Position numbers and translations under genes: made by a program. 64,000 nucleotides of DNA from AWTP1-13 sp033764875 (GTDB lineage: Bacteria; Pseudomonadota; Alphaproteobacteria; Rhizobiales; Hyphomicrobiaceae), in the NCBI GenBank assembly GCA_033764875.1, contig JANRIO010000004.1:1-64000 (forward strand), written 5' to 3'. The notes under the pieces are model-generated. The model had not been told where the DNA came from. It searched no databases and worked only from the letters and a program-made list of their open reading frames with translations. This document shows positions 18,630-27,489 of the stretch, piece after piece (positions within the stretch are counted from its first letter, which is position 1; each line of letters begins with the position of its first letter).

Positions 18630-19373
18630 TCAGATCATGACCATTCCGCCGTTCACGTGCAGCGTCTGGCCGGTCATGTAGGCGGCCTCGGGCGAGGCAA
18701 GGTAGACGGTTGCTGCGGCTATGTCCTCGGGCGTTCCGAACTTCTGCGCCGGGATCGCCTCCTTGATGGTCGCGGTCTGCTTCTCGTTGAGGGCATCCGT
18801 CATCGGCGTCGAGATGAAGCCCGGCGCGATGCAGTTCACCGTGATGCCGCGGGAGGCGACCTCGCGGGCCAGCGACTTCGACATGCCGATCATGCCGGCC
18901 TTGGAGGCCGCATAGTTGCCCTGGCCAGGGTTGCCGATGATGCCGCTCACCGAGGAGATGTTGACGATGCGGCCGAAGCCGGACTTGGAGCGCATCATGT
19001 GGCGGGCACCGGCCCGCATCAGCATGAAGGTGGCCGTGAGATTGACGGCGATCACCTCGTCCCACTGCTCATCCTTCATCACCATGAACAGGTTGTCCTT
19101 GGTGAGGCCGGCGTTGTTGACCAGGATGTCGAGGCGGCTGACCTTGGCCACGGCCTCGTCGATGAGCTTGGCCACCTGGGCCTTGTTGCCGAGGTCGCAC
19201 GGCAGGACGTGAACGCGGCTGCCGAGCTCGGCGGCGAGCGCCTCGAGCTTGTCCTGCTGCCGGCCGGAGACGACGACGGTCGCGCCCTGGCGGTGCAGCG
19301 CCTTGGCGATGGCGCCGCCGATGCCGCCCGTCGCGCCGGTCACGAGCGCGGTCTTGTCGGTAAGCTCGAACAT
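18630..19373 (-). CDS. fabG: FabG, 3-oxoacyl-ACP reductase
   Basis: NADPH-dependent short-chain dehydrogenase that reduces 3-oxoacyl-ACP to 3-hydroxyacyl-ACP; 247 aa. The Rossmann loop TGATGGIGGA lies at 12-21, NNAG at 86-89, and the catalytic residues are S141, Y154 and K158 in NYAASKAG. The C-terminal VNGGMVMI closes the family fold. It sits 14 bases after fabD on the same strand and is almost certainly co-transcribed with it. Confidence 0.97.
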   Translation of the reverse strand: MFELTDKTALVTGATGGIGGAIAKALHRQGATVVVSGRQQDKLEALAAELGSRVHVLPCDLGNKAQVAKLIDEAVAKVSRLDILVNNAGLTKDNLFMVMKDEQWDEVIAVNLTATFMLMRAGARHMMRSKSGFGRIVNISSVSGIIGNPGQGNYAASKAGMIGMSKSLAREVASRGITVNCIAPGFISTPMTDALNEKQTATIKEAIPAQKFGTPEDIAAATVYLASPEAAYMTGQTLHVNGGMVMI

Positions 19374-19387
19374 GGAATGATCGCTCC

Positions 19388-20335
19388 TTAAGCGGTGAGG
19401 GCCGCCAGGGCGGCATCGATGTCGGACGGAGTTGCTATGGACGTCGCGGCCAGGGTCGGCACGATCCGCTTGGCGAGCCCCGCCAGAACCTTGCCCGTGC
19501 CGATCTCAAACAGCTCGGTGACGCCTGCGGAGGCCATGGTCAGCACGCATTCGCGCCAGCGCACGGTGCCGGTGACCTGCTCGACGAGGCGCGCCTTGAT
19601 CTCGGCGGGATCGCTGATGGGCGCCGCCAGCACGTTGCACACGACGGGCACGACGGGGGCCTTGACCTCGATGCGGGCGAGCGCGTCCGCCATGGCGTCG
19701 GCGGCCGGCTGCATCAGGGCGCAGTGGAACGGCGCCGACACGTTGAGCGGCATGAACCGGCGCACGCCGTGCGCCTTGGCCAGCCCCGCGGCCCGGTCGA
19801 TGGCCGCCTTGGCGCCCGAGATCACGGCCTGCGTCGGCTCGTTGTCGTTGGCGAGCTGGCAGACCTCGCCCTGCGCGGCCTCCGCCGACAGCCTCTCCGC
19901 CACATCCTTGCCGACGCCGAGAAGCGCGGCCATGGCCCCCTGGCCGACGGGAACGGCCGCCTGCATGGCGCGGCCGCGGATGCGCAGGAGGCGCGCGGCG
20001 TCGGCGACGCTGAGGGCGCCTGCCGCCGCGAGGGCGGAGTATTCGCCAAGCGAGTGTCCGGCCACGAATTTCACCTTGTCCGCCAGCCTGAAGCCCTTCT
20101 CGGCCTCGAGCACCCGCATGACGGCGAGCGAGGCCGCCATCAGAGCAGGCTGGGCGTTCTCCGTCAGGGTCAGGGTCTCGATGGGGCCGTTGAACATCAG
20201 CTCCGACAGCTTCTCGCCCAGCGCCTCGTCGACCTCGGCGAAGACGGCGCGGGCGGCAGCGGACGCCTTGGCGAGCTCCGCACCCATGCCGACGGCCTGG
20301 CTGCCCTGCCCCGGGAACACGAATGCACGCGCCAT
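19388..20335 (-). CDS. fabD: FabD, malonyl-CoA:ACP transacylase
   Basis: Transfers malonate from malonyl-CoA to ACP, starting the elongation cycle; 315 aa. The N-terminal FVFPGQGSQAVGMG and the nucleophile elbow GHSLGEYSA (S95) are diagnostic, and the catalytic His is in VSAPFHCALM. It is the first gene of the minus-strand fatty-acid cluster. Upstream on the minus strand, a TTGACA at 20399-20404 would suit a -35 element, but the matching -10 region is poor. The divergent neighbour is the rpsF operon. Confidence 0.97.
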   Translation of the reverse strand: MARAFVFPGQGSQAVGMGAELAKASAAARAVFAEVDEALGEKLSELMFNGPIETLTLTENAQPALMAASLAVMRVLEAEKGFRLADKVKFVAGHSLGEYSALAAAGALSVADAARLLRIRGRAMQAAVPVGQGAMAALLGVGKDVAERLSAEAAQGEVCQLANDNEPTQAVISGAKAAIDRAAGLAKAHGVRRFMPLNVSAPFHCALMQPAADAMADALARIEVKAPVVPVVCNVLAAPISDPAEIKARLVEQVTGTVRWRECVLTMASAGVTELFEIGTGKVLAGLAKRIVPTLAATSIATPSDIDAALAALTA

Positions 20336-20549
20336 TTCCGCTGTCCTGCCTGTTGCTCTTGACCGGAGGCTTGCGCTTCACCACACGACGCGCGGCCCTG
20401 TCAAGGCGCAACGGCACCGGTGGGCCGTTTCCGCACATGACCTAGGGCATTGATCTCAAAGCGCGACCGCCACCCCCGATTTCGCACGTGCGAAGGCGGC
20501 CGAGGCAGCAGCCGACACATTGCTTAATATATGCGCCCGTACTTGCCTG

Positions 20550-20577
20550 TTGCCCCGGGAACAATTTCGGCTATAAC
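20550..20577 (+). promoter_or_regulatory. Candidate sigma-70 promoter of the rpsF operon
   Basis: TTGCCC (20550-20555) and TATAAC (20572-20577) are separated by 16 bases, a good match to alphaproteobacterial housekeeping promoters. Transcription would begin near 20584, leaving a leader of about 180 bases before rpsF. Position and AT content relative to the surrounding GC-rich DNA support it. This is inference from sequence only. Confidence 0.5.
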
Positions 20578-20610
20578 GCCGCCTTCACCCGCTCCGGTTG
20601 GAGGCTGAAC

Positions 20611-20652
20611 GGGAGGCCGGCTGTCGCCGGCAGGGCATTTTGCCCGGCTCCC
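20611..20652 (+). promoter_or_regulatory. Structured 5' leader of rpsF
   Basis: Two hairpins lie inside a short closing stem. The outer GGGAG (20611-20615) pairs with CTCCC (20648-20652). Inside it are GCCGGC-TGTC-GCCGGC (20616-20631) and a GGGC / GCCC hairpin around an ATTTT loop. Leaders of rpsF in several bacteria bind the S6:S18 dimer for autogenous control; this one has the right position, but I cannot show that it matches that RNA family. It could equally be a folded but unregulated leader. Confidence 0.4.
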
Positions 20653-20765
20653 GGTGTCTTCGCTCTTTCGGGTCCTTTGGGCCTTTCCGCGCTCCGCAAC
20701 GGGCGTCGGGCTCAAAAGGGGCTATGCGCCGGACGGACAATTGGAACGGAAGGAAAGGCAGTCGC

Positions 20766-21350
20766 ATGCCGCTCTATGAGCATGTGTTCCTGGCGCGCCA
20801 GGACATCTCGCAGGCCCAGGTCGAGGCGCTGACGAAGGAATTCTCCCAGGTCATCGAGGAAGGCGGCGGCAAGATCGCCAAATCCGAGTACTGGGGCGTC
20901 AAGACCATCGCCTTCAAGATCAAGAAGAACCGCAAGGCCCACTACTCCCTGCTCAACATCGATGCGCCGCCGGCGGCCATCGCCGAGATGGAGCGCCGGA
21001 TGGGCATCTCGACGGACATCATCCGCTTCATCACCGTGCGCGTCGACGAGCACGAGACCGAGCCGTCGATCCAGATGCGCAAGTCCGACCGCGACGATCG
21101 CAGGGACGGCGACCGCGGCGGCTTCCGTGGTCCCGGCGGCGGCGGCGGCTTCCGGGGCGACCGTCCCGGCGGCGGTGGCTTCCGTGGCGACCGTGGCCCT
21201 GGCGGTGGCGGCGGCTATCGCGGTGACCGCCCTGGCGGCGGCGGCTTCCGCAGCGACCGTGGCCCTGGCGGCGGTGGCGGCTATCGCGGCGACCGTGACG
21301 GCGCCCCGCGCCCGCCCCGTGACGACGCGCCCCGCAGCGAGGAGGCATAA
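20766..21350 (+). CDS. rpsF: Ribosomal protein S6 with long Gly/Arg-rich tail
   Basis: Small-subunit protein S6, which pairs with S18 on the 30S platform; 194 aa. The first 100 or so residues are the standard S6 fold (MPLYEHVFLARQDISQAQVE through IIRFITVRVDEHE). After a charged linker (KSDRDDRRDGDRGG) there is a Gly/Arg/Asp-rich repeat tail, about residues 115-180, built of GFRGDRPGGG and GYRGDR units. It ends in an acidic PRDDAPRSEEA. At DNA level the tail contains an imperfect 66-base tandem repeat (21177 and 21243). Tail extensions on S6 are common in alphaproteobacteria; this one is long. The GAGGAGG encoding the last residues serves as ribosome-binding site for rpsR. Confidence 0.95.
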   Translation: MPLYEHVFLARQDISQAQVEALTKEFSQVIEEGGGKIAKSEYWGVKTIAFKIKKNRKAHYSLLNIDAPPAAIAEMERRMGISTDIIRFITVRVDEHETEPSIQMRKSDRDDRRDGDRGGFRGPGGGGGFRGDRPGGGGFRGDRGPGGGGGYRGDRPGGGGFRSDRGPGGGGGYRGDRDGAPRPPRDDAPRSEEA

Positions 21351-21353
21351 TCC

Positions 21354-21602
21354 ATGTCCGACGTTCAGCAGATCGCAGCCCGCCGTCCGTTCCAACGCCG
21401 CCGCAAGACCTGCCCGTTCTCGGGCGATAAGGCGCCGAAGATCGACTACAAGGACGTGCGGCTCCTCGGCCGCTACGTGTCCGAGCGCGGCAAGATCGTG
21501 CCCTCGCGCATCACGGCCGTCTCGGCCAAGAAGCAGCGCGAGCTCGCCAAGGCCATCAAGCGCGCGCGCTTCCTGGGCCTGCTGCCCTACGTGATCAAGT
21601 GA
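21354..21602 (+). CDS. rpsR: Ribosomal protein S18
   Basis: Small-subunit protein S18, 82 aa, which binds S6 on the 30S platform. The core reads CPFSGDKAPKIDYKDVRLLGRYVSERGKIVPSRIT and ends ARFLGLLPYVIK, typical of the family. The start lies three bases after the rpsF stop, with its Shine-Dalgarno sequence inside the end of rpsF, so the S6 and S18 partners are translated together. Confidence 0.97.
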   Translation: MSDVQQIAARRPFQRRRKTCPFSGDKAPKIDYKDVRLLGRYVSERGKIVPSRITAVSAKKQRELAKAIKRARFLGLLPYVIK

Positions 21603-21740
21603 AGACCGACTGAAGCCGGGCGCGGCGGCTCGCCTGCCGCCCCGCAGACCAGAGTACCGTAGGTTGGGCCGGCGCGGGCCCTCTCGACAGGGAGACCGCC
21701 GCCGTCTCTAACCGCCATTTGCGCGGGACAGCTGCAGCTC

Positions 21741-22700
21741 ATGCCAGTCACCACCCCCTTGGGTCTCATTGTCGGCCTCGCCGGCGGCCTCGCCTCCGCC
21801 GTGCTGTTCTATTCGGCCGTGCGCGGCTCGCCGACGCTGAGCATCCTGCTGCTGCTGCTGAGCCCGCTGCCCACCCTCATCGCCGCGATCGGCTGGGGCA
21901 TGGCCGCCGTGACCGTCGCCGCGCTCGCCTGCGCCATCGTGATGGCCGCCGCGGTGAGCGTCCCGTCGGCCATCGGCAGCCTGATCTCGCTCGGCCTGCC
22001 GGCGCTCGGCATCTCCTACCTCGCCTTCTTGAGCCGGGCGATCAAGGGCGATGCGGACGTGCGCGAGTGGTATCCGCCCGGCCGCCTGGTCGCGGCAATC
22101 GCCTTCTACGGCGGCGCGCTCCCCCTCATCATCGTGACGCTGTCCGGGGTCTCGTTCGAGGACCTGCGCGAGCCGCTGGCCGAGGCGCTGCGGCGCTTCT
22201 CGCGCGATGCCTCGCTCGACCTCGGGCTGCAGCCGCTCTCGGACGCCCAGCTGAAAGCAGCCACGGACCTGCTGATCGTGCTCCTGCCGGGCTTCATCGC
22301 CGGCTACTGGACGGCCATCTTCAGCGTCAACACCTATGTCGCCGCCCGCGTCGCCCGGGCATCGGGGCACCTGGCCCGCCCGTGGCCGGACCTGCCGTCC
22401 ATGCGGCTGCCGAAGGATGCGCTCGTCGTGCTCGCCATTGCCCTGCTGGCAGCCTTCGCCACGGGGCTCGTCTCGGTTGCCGGCGTGAGCCTGATCGGCA
22501 GCCTGATGTTCGCGTTCTTCCTTGCCGGTCTCGCGCTCGTGCACGCCATTGCCCGCCGGCGGACGCCTGCGATCCTCATCGCCACCTACGCGGCGCTCGT
22601 GCTCGCCGGCCCCTACACGGCCGCGATCCTCGTCCTATGCGGGGCCACGGACACCCTCTTCGACATCAAGGGCCGTCTCGGACCCAGGCCCGCGACCTGA
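21741..22700 (+). CDS. DUF2232 polytopic membrane protein
   Basis: Multi-pass inner-membrane protein of the DUF2232 (YybS-like) family, 319 aa, with about eight hydrophobic segments in the order typical of the family (for example SILLLLLSPLPTLIAAIGWG and LIVLLPGFIAGYWTAIFS). No catalytic motif is visible. The alphaproteobacterial gene order rpsF-rpsR-DUF2232-rplI is conserved, so it is probably co-transcribed with the ribosomal genes, but its role is unknown. The ATG at 21741 has only a weak ribosome-binding site (GACAGCTG), which suggests coupling or low expression. Confidence 0.85.
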   Translation: MPVTTPLGLIVGLAGGLASAVLFYSAVRGSPTLSILLLLLSPLPTLIAAIGWGMAAVTVAALACAIVMAAAVSVPSAIGSLISLGLPALGISYLAFLSRAIKGDADVREWYPPGRLVAAIAFYGGALPLIIVTLSGVSFEDLREPLAEALRRFSRDASLDLGLQPLSDAQLKAATDLLIVLLPGFIAGYWTAIFSVNTYVAARVARASGHLARPWPDLPSMRLPKDALVVLAIALLAAFATGLVSVAGVSLIGSLMFAFFLAGLALVHAIARRRTPAILIATYAALVLAGPYTAAILVLCGATDTLFDIKGRLGPRPAT

Positions 22701-22756
22701 ACCCGGAACCGGGCCAAGCGCCCATCGATCGACCAGCACGAAACGGAGAAGAAACC

Positions 22757-23350
22757 ATGCAAGTCATTCTGCTCGAGCGCATCGGCCGCCTTGGCCAGAT
22801 GGGCGACGTCGTCAACGTCAAGGACGGCTACGCGCGCAATTTCTTGCTGCCGCAGAAGAAGGCGCTGCGCGCGACCGAGGAGAACCGCAAGCGCTTCGAG
22901 AAGGACCGCGCCCAGCTCGAGGCTCGCGACCTCGCCCTGAAGAAGGACGCCCAGGTCGTCGCCGACAAGCTCAGCGGCAAGAGCTTCGTGGCCATCCGGC
23001 AGGCCGGCGACACGGGCCAGCTCTACGGCTCCGTCACCACCCGTGACATCGCCGAGCTGATCACGGCCGGCGGCTTCAGCGTCGATCGCCGCCAGGTGAT
23101 CCTCGACAAGGCCATGAAGACGCTCGGCCTGCACCAGGCGCGGATCGCGCTGCATCCGGAGGTGCTGGTGCCCGTCACGCTGAACGTGGCGCGCTCGGAG
23201 GACGAGGCCGACCGCCAGGCGCGCGGCGAGGATGTGACCGTCATCAAGGAGGAGGCGGTCGAGCTCGAGACCTTCAACGCCGACGCGGTGTTCGAGGATG
23301 GCGGGCGCAACGAGGGCGAGGAGGCCGGCTCCGAGGAGGCGGCGAGCTAG
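22757..23350 (+). CDS. rplI: Ribosomal protein L9
   Basis: Large-subunit protein L9, 197 aa. The N-terminal domain MQVILLERIGRLGQMGDVVNVKDGYARNFLLP is nearly canonical. A long central helix follows, then the C-terminal domain with GSVTTRDIAE and the closing VPVTLNVARSEDEA. The protein is longer than the roughly 150-residue E. coli form because of an acidic C-terminal tail (VFEDGGRNEGEEAGSEEAAS), as seen in other alphaproteobacteria. A GGAGAAG lies just upstream of the ATG. It is the last gene of the rpsF operon. Confidence 0.96.
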   Translation: MQVILLERIGRLGQMGDVVNVKDGYARNFLLPQKKALRATEENRKRFEKDRAQLEARDLALKKDAQVVADKLSGKSFVAIRQAGDTGQLYGSVTTRDIAELITAGGFSVDRRQVILDKAMKTLGLHQARIALHPEVLVPVTLNVARSEDEADRQARGEDVTVIKEEAVELETFNADAVFEDGGRNEGEEAGSEEAAS

Positions 23351-23590
23351 GCCCTTCCCAAGGACGCCGCCCTTTTGCCGTGAGGCCCGTGCCTCGCGGC
23401 CGTCACGGGCGGCGGCCGGGCCCCAGAAGATCCGTACCCTGCGCGCCGGAGGGCCCGACCCCCGTCCGGCGCGCACGGTTCGGCTGCATTTCCTGCGACG
23501 CGTATTCATCCGGAGGAATTTTCGTGCGATAGTTGTATGGCCGCCGCATGCGGCCAGGAACTCGCGGACACTCGGTACGGTTGGAGTGTC

Positions 23591-24841
23591 ATGTTCAAGT
23601 TGCTCGATGTTCTCTTGACCCGGCTGGTCCGGGAGGGCGCCCTGACGGTCATCGACGCCGGGGGTGCCGCGCACAGCTACGGCAACCGCGAAGGGCCGCC
23701 GGTGACCGTGCGGATCTTGGACGGCCGCCTCGAGAGACACCTGGCCGCCGATCCCGAGCTCGCGCTCGGCGAGGGCTATATGGACGGCCGGCTCGTGATG
23801 GTCGAGGGCCGCATCTACGATCTCCTCGCCCTGCTGCTGAGCAATGCCCGCAGCCACCAGATCCCCGGCTGGACCCTGGCGGCGAGCACCAGCCGCTACC
23901 TCCTCCGCCGCCTGAAGCAGTTCAATCCCCGGCGGCGGGCGCAGCGCAACGTCGCCCACCACTACGACATCAAGGGCGAGATCTACGACCTGTTCCTCGA
24001 CAAGGACAGGCAGTACTCGTGCGCCTACTTCACCCCGGGCGCGGACCTGGAGGAGGCGCAGCTCGCCAAGAAGCGGCACCTGGCCGCCAAGCTCGCAATT
24101 GTGCCGGGACAACGGGTGCTCGACATCGGGTCGGGCTGGGGCGGCCTCGGGCTCTATCTCGCCAAGAGCTGCGAGGCGCAGGTCACGGGCATCACGCTGA
24201 GCCGCGAGCAGCTCAAGGTCGCCACCGAGCGCGCCCACAAGGAGGGCCTGTCGCGCCGCGTCCGCTTCCTGTTCGAGGACTACCGCGATCTGTCGGGCCA
24301 ATTCGACCGGATCGTGTCGGTGGGCATGTTCGAGCACGTGGGCGTCAACCACTACGTGACCTACTTCCGCCGCGTGCGCGAGCTGCTCGACCGCAACGGC
24401 GTCGCCGTCATCCACACCATCGGCCGCTCCGAGCAGCCGTGCGCCACCAATCCCTTCATCGAGCGCTACATCTTCCCCGGCGGCTACATCCCCTCCCTTT
24501 CGGAGATGACGGCGGCGATCGAGAAGGCGGGGCTCATCATCTCCGACGTCGAGATCCTGCGACTCCACTACGCCGAGACGCTCAAGGCATGGCGCGAGCG
24601 CTTCCTCGCCCATTGGGACGAGGCCAAGGCGCTGCTCGACGAGAGCTTCTGCCGGATGTGGGAGTTCTACCTGGCGGGCTCGGAGACCGCCTTCCGCTTC
24701 CAGGACCTCGTGGTGTTCCAGGTTCAGCTCGTGCGCCGCATCGAGGCCCTGCCGATCACGCGCGACTACATGCTGCGCAACGAGCACCGCCTGATGCACG
24801 GCAGCGTCCACGAGGCCGGCGTCCGGATTGCAGGCCAGTAG
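23591..24841 (+). CDS. Cyclopropane-fatty-acyl-phospholipid synthase family methyltransferase
   Basis: SAM-dependent enzyme of the CFA synthase family, 416 aa, likely modifying unsaturated acyl chains of membrane phospholipids. An N-terminal lipid-binding-like domain covers about 1-130. The SAM-binding loop VLDIGSGWGGLGLYLA follows, then GITLSREQL, the family motif VGMFEHVGVNHY and the C-terminal segment FIERYIFPGGYIPSL. I use the ATG at 23591, giving MFKLLDVLLTRLVREG; an in-frame ATG 54 bases upstream adds nothing conserved. The gene stands alone, 240 bases after rplI. The specific product (cyclopropane ring or another methylation) cannot be decided from sequence. Confidence 0.87.
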   Translation: MFKLLDVLLTRLVREGALTVIDAGGAAHSYGNREGPPVTVRILDGRLERHLAADPELALGEGYMDGRLVMVEGRIYDLLALLLSNARSHQIPGWTLAASTSRYLLRRLKQFNPRRRAQRNVAHHYDIKGEIYDLFLDKDRQYSCAYFTPGADLEEAQLAKKRHLAAKLAIVPGQRVLDIGSGWGGLGLYLAKSCEAQVTGITLSREQLKVATERAHKEGLSRRVRFLFEDYRDLSGQFDRIVSVGMFEHVGVNHYVTYFRRVRELLDRNGVAVIHTIGRSEQPCATNPFIERYIFPGGYIPSLSEMTAAIEKAGLIISDVEILRLHYAETLKAWRERFLAHWDEAKALLDESFCRMWEFYLAGSETAFRFQDLVVFQVQLVRRIEALPITRDYMLRNEHRLMHGSVHEAGVRIAGQ

Positions 24842-25000
24842 CCGGGCGCAAGGCCGCGCCTGCTGCGGGCACCCGACATCCCTTGGGACGCCGCGCACCC
24901 TTGCGCGGAGCGGGCTTTTCGCGCATGTGTCGATCGACCCCCTTTCGTGAGCACACCCTGCGCGCCGCCCGCCGCCGCACATCCCCAGGAGACAGACCTC

Positions 25001-26587
25001 ATGCGCAACTTCCACTTCCCCGGGCGCTCGCCCGTCTACGGGCGCCGGGCGATGTGCGCGACCTCGCATCCCGCCGCCAGCCTCACCGCCATCGATGTGC
25101 TCAAGGCCGGCGGCAATGCGGTCGACGCGGCGATCGCGGCCGCGGCCGTGCTCTGCGTCGTGGAGCCGGCGATGACCGGCATCGGCGGCGACTGCTTTGC
25201 CATCATGCACAAGCCGGGACGCAAGAAGCTGATCGCGCTCAACGCCTCGGGGCGCGCGCCGAAGGCTGCGACGCCCGCCTTCTTCGCCGGCAAGGGCGTC
25301 AAGGCGTTCGAGACCACGAGCGTCCACTCGGTGACGGTGCCCGGGGCCATCGACGGCTGGTGCACGCTGCACGGCGACTACGGCAGCTTGCCGTTCGAGC
25401 GGCTGCTGGAGCCGGCCATCGAGCTCGCCGACAAGGGCTTCGTGGTGGCCCCGCGGGTGGCGGCCGACTGGGCCAACGGCGCCCGCAAGCTGACGGGCCC
25501 TGGCGCCAGGCTCAACCTGCTCAAGGACGGCAAGCCACCGCGCGCGGGCGAGGTCATGCGCTTTGCAGCGCTCGCCCGGACCCTCAAGCGGATCGCCAAG
25601 GAGGGCCGCGCCGGCTTCTACGAGGGCGAGGTGGCCCGCGACATGGTGAAGGAGCTCAACGCGCTCGGCGGCTGCCACACGCTCGCCGACTTCGCCGCCC
25701 AGCGCGCGAGCTACGTGGAGCCGATCGCGGTCGACTACAAGGGCGTCGCGCTCAACGAGCTGCCGCCCTCCAACCACGGCATCGTGGCGCTGATCATGCT
25801 GCGCATGCTGGCCAGGCTCGGCAAGCCGCCGGCCAACCCCGTCTCCGCCGAGCGCTACCATCTGCTGATGGAGGTCGCGCGGCAGGCCTTCGCCCTGCGC
25901 GACGCCTTCGTGGCCGACCCCGACATGGCGGATGTTCCCGTCGAGCACATGCTGTCGGACGCCGTCGTCGACAAGCTTGCCCGGCGCATCGACCGCAAGC
26001 GGCACCGGGCGGACCTCGGCCCGATCCCGCAGCCGGCCGGCTCCGACACGGTGTGCTTCTCGATCGTCGACGAGAAGGGGCTCGCCGTGTCCTTCATCAA
26101 CTCGCTCTACGGCGACTTCGGCACCGGCATCTGCGCGAGCAAGAGCGGCGTCACCTTCCACAATCGCGGCGAGGGCTTCGTGCTCGATCCGAAGCACCGC
26201 AACTGCGTGGCACCCGGCAAGCGCCCGATGCACACCCTGGTGCCGGCGATGGCCACCCGGGACGGCAAGCCGCTGATGGCCTTCGGCGTCATGGGCGCCC
26301 ATTTCCAGCCCATGGGCCACGTCTACATGATGAGCAACATCCTCGACTACGGGATGGACGTGCAGGAGGCGGTGGACGCCCCGCGCGTGTTCTTCGAGGG
26401 CGACGGGCTGCAGGCCGAGCACTGCGTGCCCGACGAGGTCGTGCGGGGGCTCGAGGGGATGGGCCACAAGGTGAGCCGGCGCGAGATGCCCTGGGGGGGC
26501 GCGCAGATCGTCATGCTCGACCGCGACAACGGCACCCTGATCGGCGCCTCCGATGCGCGCAAGGACGGCATGGCGCTGGGCTACTGA
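25001..26587 (+). CDS. Gamma-glutamyltransferase family protein
   Basis: N-terminal-nucleophile hydrolase of the gamma-glutamyltransferase/cephalosporin-acylase family, 528 aa. The N-terminal half has KAGGNAVDAAIAAAAVLCVVEP and MTGIGGDCFAI. The predicted self-cleavage nucleophile is T350 in SDTVCFSIVDEKG, aligned with the TTHFSVVD motif of classic GGTs. The C-terminal part has LNELPPSNHG and RPMHTLVPA. No signal peptide is seen, so it is probably cytoplasmic, unlike periplasmic E. coli Ggt. AGGAG at 24987-24991 sits nine bases before the ATG and fixes the start. Its substrate (glutathione or a gamma-glutamyl/acyl compound) is unknown. It converges on a LysR gene. Confidence 0.87.
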   Translation: MRNFHFPGRSPVYGRRAMCATSHPAASLTAIDVLKAGGNAVDAAIAAAAVLCVVEPAMTGIGGDCFAIMHKPGRKKLIALNASGRAPKAATPAFFAGKGVKAFETTSVHSVTVPGAIDGWCTLHGDYGSLPFERLLEPAIELADKGFVVAPRVAADWANGARKLTGPGARLNLLKDGKPPRAGEVMRFAALARTLKRIAKEGRAGFYEGEVARDMVKELNALGGCHTLADFAAQRASYVEPIAVDYKGVALNELPPSNHGIVALIMLRMLARLGKPPANPVSAERYHLLMEVARQAFALRDAFVADPDMADVPVEHMLSDAVVDKLARRIDRKRHRADLGPIPQPAGSDTVCFSIVDEKGLAVSFINSLYGDFGTGICASKSGVTFHNRGEGFVLDPKHRNCVAPGKRPMHTLVPAMATRDGKPLMAFGVMGAHFQPMGHVYMMSNILDYGMDVQEAVDAPRVFFEGDGLQAEHCVPDEVVRGLEGMGHKVSRREMPWGGAQIVMLDRDNGTLIGASDARKDGMALGY

Positions 26588-26612
26588 GGGAGCGCGGGCC
26601 CGAAGGAAGGGC

Positions 26613-27452
26613 TCACGTCAGGCGCTGGGCGGCGTGCCTGAGGCCGTCGAGGATCGGGTGATAGGCCTCCTCGTCGCGCGCCTCGGGGTAGACGAGATAG
26701 ACGGGCGAAAGGAAGCGGCGCGCCCGCGCCGGCGTGCGCAGGCGGCCACGCTTGAGATGTCCCTTGACGAGACGGTGGGGCAGGTAGCCCGAGGCCTCGT
26801 TGGCGAGCAGATAGTCAAGCCCGAGCGAGCCGAGGTCGAGATTGACGCCGCTCGTGTAGTCGGGGAAGTGCGCGGCATGCTCCGCCTGGAACTCCTCGCC
26901 CCAGTCGAAGAACACATGGTTCTGGCGCCGGCTGCCCTGCGGCGCGCTCGACACCATCACGAACTCCTCGTCGAAGAGATGCTCGACCTTGAGCCCTGGG
27001 GGCTGCCCTGGGCGGTACATGACGGCGAGATCGAGCGTGCCCTCGAGCAGGCGCTGGATGATAACCGCAGACAAAGACGCGCTCGCCGAGATGGCCAGAT
27101 CGGGCATGTTCTCGCGCATCCAGGCGATCCACTTGAGCAGAAAGCCGTCCCATAACGTCGCATGTGCGCCGACGGCGAGATGGTCGCGGTAGGGGCCGGA
27201 CAGGCCGACCTCGAGCTGTGCGTGCTGCCAGACGCGGACCAGGGCGAGCGCGTGCTTCTGGAACTGATCGCCGGCGGCGGTGAGCGTCGCGCCCGACTTG
27301 GAGCGCTCGAACAACGGCCGCCCGAACATGTCTTCCAACGACTTGATGCGCGCGCTCACGGTCGACTGCGTGACGTTCATGCGCCGGCCTGCCTCGATGA
27401 AGCTGCCGGTCTCGGCGACCATCAGGAAGGTGCGTGCGAGCTGGATGTCCAT
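26613..27452 (-). CDS. LysR family transcriptional regulator
   Basis: DNA-binding regulator, 279 aa from the ATG at 27452. The winged helix-turn-helix covers about 1-60 (MDIQLARTFLMVAETGSFIEAGRRMNVTQSTVSARI, shown here as the family pattern of LARTFL followed by SFIEAG). The C-terminal part is a periplasmic-binding-protein-like effector domain (about 90-279). An 8-3-8 inverted repeat lies 38 bases upstream and fits a LysR T-N11-A box, so autoregulation is likely. The divergent gene is the 25-residue Lys-rich microprotein; the convergent neighbour is the GGT-family gene. Effector and regulon are unknown. Confidence 0.88.
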   Translation of the reverse strand: MDIQLARTFLMVAETGSFIEAGRRMNVTQSTVSARIKSLEDMFGRPLFERSKSGATLTAAGDQFQKHALALVRVWQHAQLEVGLSGPYRDHLAVGAHATLWDGFLLKWIAWMRENMPDLAISASASLSAVIIQRLLEGTLDLAVMYRPGQPPGLKVEHLFDEEFVMVSSAPQGSRRQNHVFFDWGEEFQAEHAAHFPDYTSGVNLDLGSLGLDYLLANEASGYLPHRLVKGHLKRGRLRTPARARRFLSPVYLVYPEARDEEAYHPILDGLRHAAQRLT

Positions 27453-27489
27453 GTCGAAAGAACCGCCGTCGAGAGCGCCCAAGAGCTAT

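Noticed and set aside
20399..20404. TTGACA as -35 of a fabD promoter on the minus strand
   Set aside because: The -10 position reads GTGAAG, too far from consensus to annotate as a promoter.
23559..23585. GGAAC...CGGTT as a general-stress (EcfG) promoter before the methyltransferase gene
   Set aside because: The -10 part is CGGTT rather than CGTT at the required distance, so the match is not good enough.
22613..26467. Antisense frame of over 1200 codons across rplI, the methyltransferase and the GGT-like gene
   Set aside because: Composition is that of a reverse-complement shadow, and it crosses several well-supported plus-strand genes and intergenic regions.
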